A stretch of 6,351 bases of DNA from Bryobacterales bacterium (GTDB taxonomy: Bacteria > Cyanobacteriota > Vampirovibrionia > Obscuribacterales > Obscuribacteraceae): NCBI GenBank assembly GCA_903970295.1, contig CAJCHQ010000907.1:1-6351 (forward strand), given 5' to 3'. Both the position numbers and the translations under genes were made by a program. Each line of letters opens with the position of its first letter. Position 1 is the first letter of the stretch. Positions 4,866-6,351 of the stretch are shown here, piece after piece. The notes beneath the pieces were generated by a model, which saw nothing but the letters and a program-made list of their open reading frames with translations, had not been told where the DNA came from and did not search any database.

Positions 4866-6351
4866 ATGTTCGGCGGCAGTCCCCGCAAAAACCCAGATAC
4901 GTCCGCTAAGATTCGGTTGCCACGCGCCCCTGCGGCACCAGTCATCACCGATCTGCAATTTCTTTTTGGCCATGCTCGCGAAAACCGAGGCAAGGAAGTC
5001 GAACTTACCTGGCACGATGTTCTCCTGGGAAAAACTTTCAGCCTCGGTTGCTTGTTCAAACCACCGGGCGTTGATCCGATCTGGACAATCTGGGAAGACT
5101 CGGGTAATTCTTCCAAATTGACATGGCAATACGAAACTTCTGATTTTGCGTTGGTCAACGATGTGATCAACATGCTCGACAAAAAAATGGAGACAACAAC
5201 AATCAACCAGATGCCGGTCTATGCCGAAGAGGGGCCGATGATCTCACCGCGAGCCTCGCAGACGAACATTCCGATTTCGGCCGGTTATGTACCGCCATTT
5301 TCACCGGCAGCGCGAAGTGACATCAGTCAGAGCACCCCTCTTGCTCCTGTTCAAGCGAGCAGATCGAGCCCGCTGGAAGGCGATCTTTCTGATATGCCGA
5401 TGCCCCAAGTCTTGCAAGCAATGGCTATGAATCAGGCGACGGGCAAATTAGAAATTGTCGGAGACGACTCCACCGGCGATATCTATTTTGAACGCGGAGT
5501 ACCCACGCACGCTGCTACTCCGGCCGAATACGGCGACAACGCCATCCGAGAACTTGTCGCCTGGGAGAAGGGCTCGTACAAATTTCACACCAATCAGACA
5601 ACGACGATGCGATCGGTGGAAAAGCGCTTGCCAAACATCGTTGCGGAAGGCATTCAACTACTAGATCAAAAACGTTTACTCAAACAACACGGTCTCACTT
5701 ACGAGTCGTATTTGATTCGCAAGCACAAGAGTTTAAGCGAAACCGAATTCAAGCTGATGCTCACTAAAGGTGCACCGCTCGATTACGCACTACAAAAAGA
5801 CATTTACGACTACCTGGCGCACAAACGCACGCTCACCGATCTCTTGCGCGATAAGCCGATGGAGACAGCGCTCTGGTCCACGCTCGTCTACAATTTTCTT
5901 TATTGTGGACTGATTGAAGTGAAGCAAGCGGACGCAGTTCAAGGATCGGCACTGAGTTTTCTCGGTGACGCAAAAGGTCAAGTGCAGACTTTTGCCGCCT
6001 CCTTCATTCGCCCCGAATCCGGGATACAGACCTACGAGGCGATGCTCTATTTTCTCCAATACGAATATTATCGATATGAGGCGTATAACTTTCCGCTTTC
6101 GCTGATTATCTTCGAGATGATGAGCAAGCGGCAAGAATCGACCATGGAAGTCTACGATCGACTGCCATCACAAGCAGCATCAATAGCCGCTATGCGTATC
6201 GAACTGGTGAAACGCCCGCTCGATTCTTTAGGCCATTTCGAAGCTCTGGATTATGCCATTCTTCTGCCCAATACGAAATCATCTTCGGCCGCTTTCGTCG
6301 CCAACCGCATGTACGAAGCGCTGACAGCGACACCTCTTTATCCGGGCATCG
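4866..6351 (+). CDS. PATAN (DUF4388) domain regulator with a degenerate GGDEF-like domain (partial, C-terminus outside window)
   Basis: The frame is open from the ATG at 4866 to the right edge (495 residues). Residues 1-110 form a domain I do not recognise (Trp-rich, with ELTWHDVLLGKTFSLGCLF at 46-64). A Pro/Ser-rich linker spans about 120-170. Residues 171-268 look like a PATAN/DUF4388 domain: EGDLSDMPMPQVLQAMAMN, then TGKLEI, GDIYFERGVPTHA and a W-E-KGSYKF block. Residues 275-355 resemble a helical winged-helix-like segment. From about 384 the order of a GGDEF domain can be traced: ESGIQTYEAM, FPLSLIIFEM (409-418), then KRPLDSLGHF and EALDYAILLPNT (459-470). The Asp of the metal site and the GGDEF signature are missing, but RPLD (450-453) sits where the inhibitory RxxD site belongs. 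It is probably a signalling protein without cyclase activity. PATAN is well supported; the GGDEF reading is inferred from pattern. Confidence 0.82.
   Translation, partial: MFGGSPRKNPDTSAKIRLPRAPAAPVITDLQFLFGHARENRGKEVELTWHDVLLGKTFSLGCLFKPPGVDPIWTIWEDSGNSSKLTWQYETSDFALVNDVINMLDKKMETTTINQMPVYAEEGPMISPRASQTNIPISAGYVPPFSPAARSDISQSTPLAPVQASRSSPLEGDLSDMPMPQVLQAMAMNQATGKLEIVGDDSTGDIYFERGVPTHAATPAEYGDNAIRELVAWEKGSYKFHTNQTTTMRSVEKRLPNIVAEGIQLLDQKRLLKQHGLTYESYLIRKHKSLSETEFKLMLTKGAPLDYALQKDIYDYLAHKRTLTDLLRDKPMETALWSTLVYNFLYCGLIEVKQADAVQGSALSFLGDAKGQVQTFAASFIRPESGIQTYEAMLYFLQYEYYRYEAYNFPLSLIIFEMMSKRQESTMEVYDRLPSQAASIAAMRIELVKRPLDSLGHFEALDYAILLPNTKSSSAAFVANRMYEALTATPLYPGI

Noticed and set aside
4632..5129. 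165-residue open frame on the minus strand across the GT2-PATAN gap
   Set aside because: It lies antisense to two genes with strong family signatures, has no recognisable domain, and is best seen as a shadow of their codon usage.

Overview
The window is about 6.35 kb of bacterial DNA with moderate G+C content. It holds five protein genes, two of them cut by the window edges, and no RNA gene that I can recognise. Four genes belong to surface-glycan or glycoprotein assembly. The fifth is a regulatory protein with a PATAN (DUF4388) domain and what looks like a degenerate GGDEF domain. The organism cannot be fixed from sequence alone. PATAN proteins are common in Cyanobacteria and their non-photosynthetic relatives (Melainabacteria/Vampirovibrionia) and in myxobacteria-like lineages. 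My tentative guess is an uncultured bacterium from one of these groups.

Layout: 1-776 (minus) is the N-terminal part of a multi-membrane-span GT-C glycosyltransferase resembling bacterial TMTC/GT39 proteins, probably started at a TTG. A 120-bp divergent spacer (777-896) carries a 7-bp inverted repeat whose loop holds -10-like hexamers on both strands. On the plus strand, 897-2345 is a GT4 glycosyltransferase, followed 36 bp later by a NAD-dependent nucleotide-sugar epimerase (2382-3317); the two are probably co-transcribed. A 409-bp noncoding region (3318-3726) follows. It contains a two-copy tandem repeat of about 50 bp that folds into four back-to-back hairpins, then a GC-rich hairpin, a 17-bp imperfect long hairpin with G-runs, and a good sigma70-like promoter. 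A GtrB/DPM1-type GT2 with two C-terminal membrane segments occupies 3727-4728. After a 137-bp gap with a possible terminator comes the PATAN gene (4866 to the right edge).

How they may work together (inference): the epimerase would supply a nucleotide sugar, the GT4 would add sugars at the cytoplasmic face, the GT2 would charge a polyprenyl-phosphate carrier, and the GT-C enzyme would use such lipid-linked sugars on the outer face of the membrane. The PATAN protein is probably a separate signalling unit.

The observations most worth a second look are the hairpin array at 3358-3461, the apparent degenerate GGDEF domain that keeps an RxxD inhibitory-site motif while losing its active-site signature, and the GT4 that lacks the second Glu of its EX7E motif.
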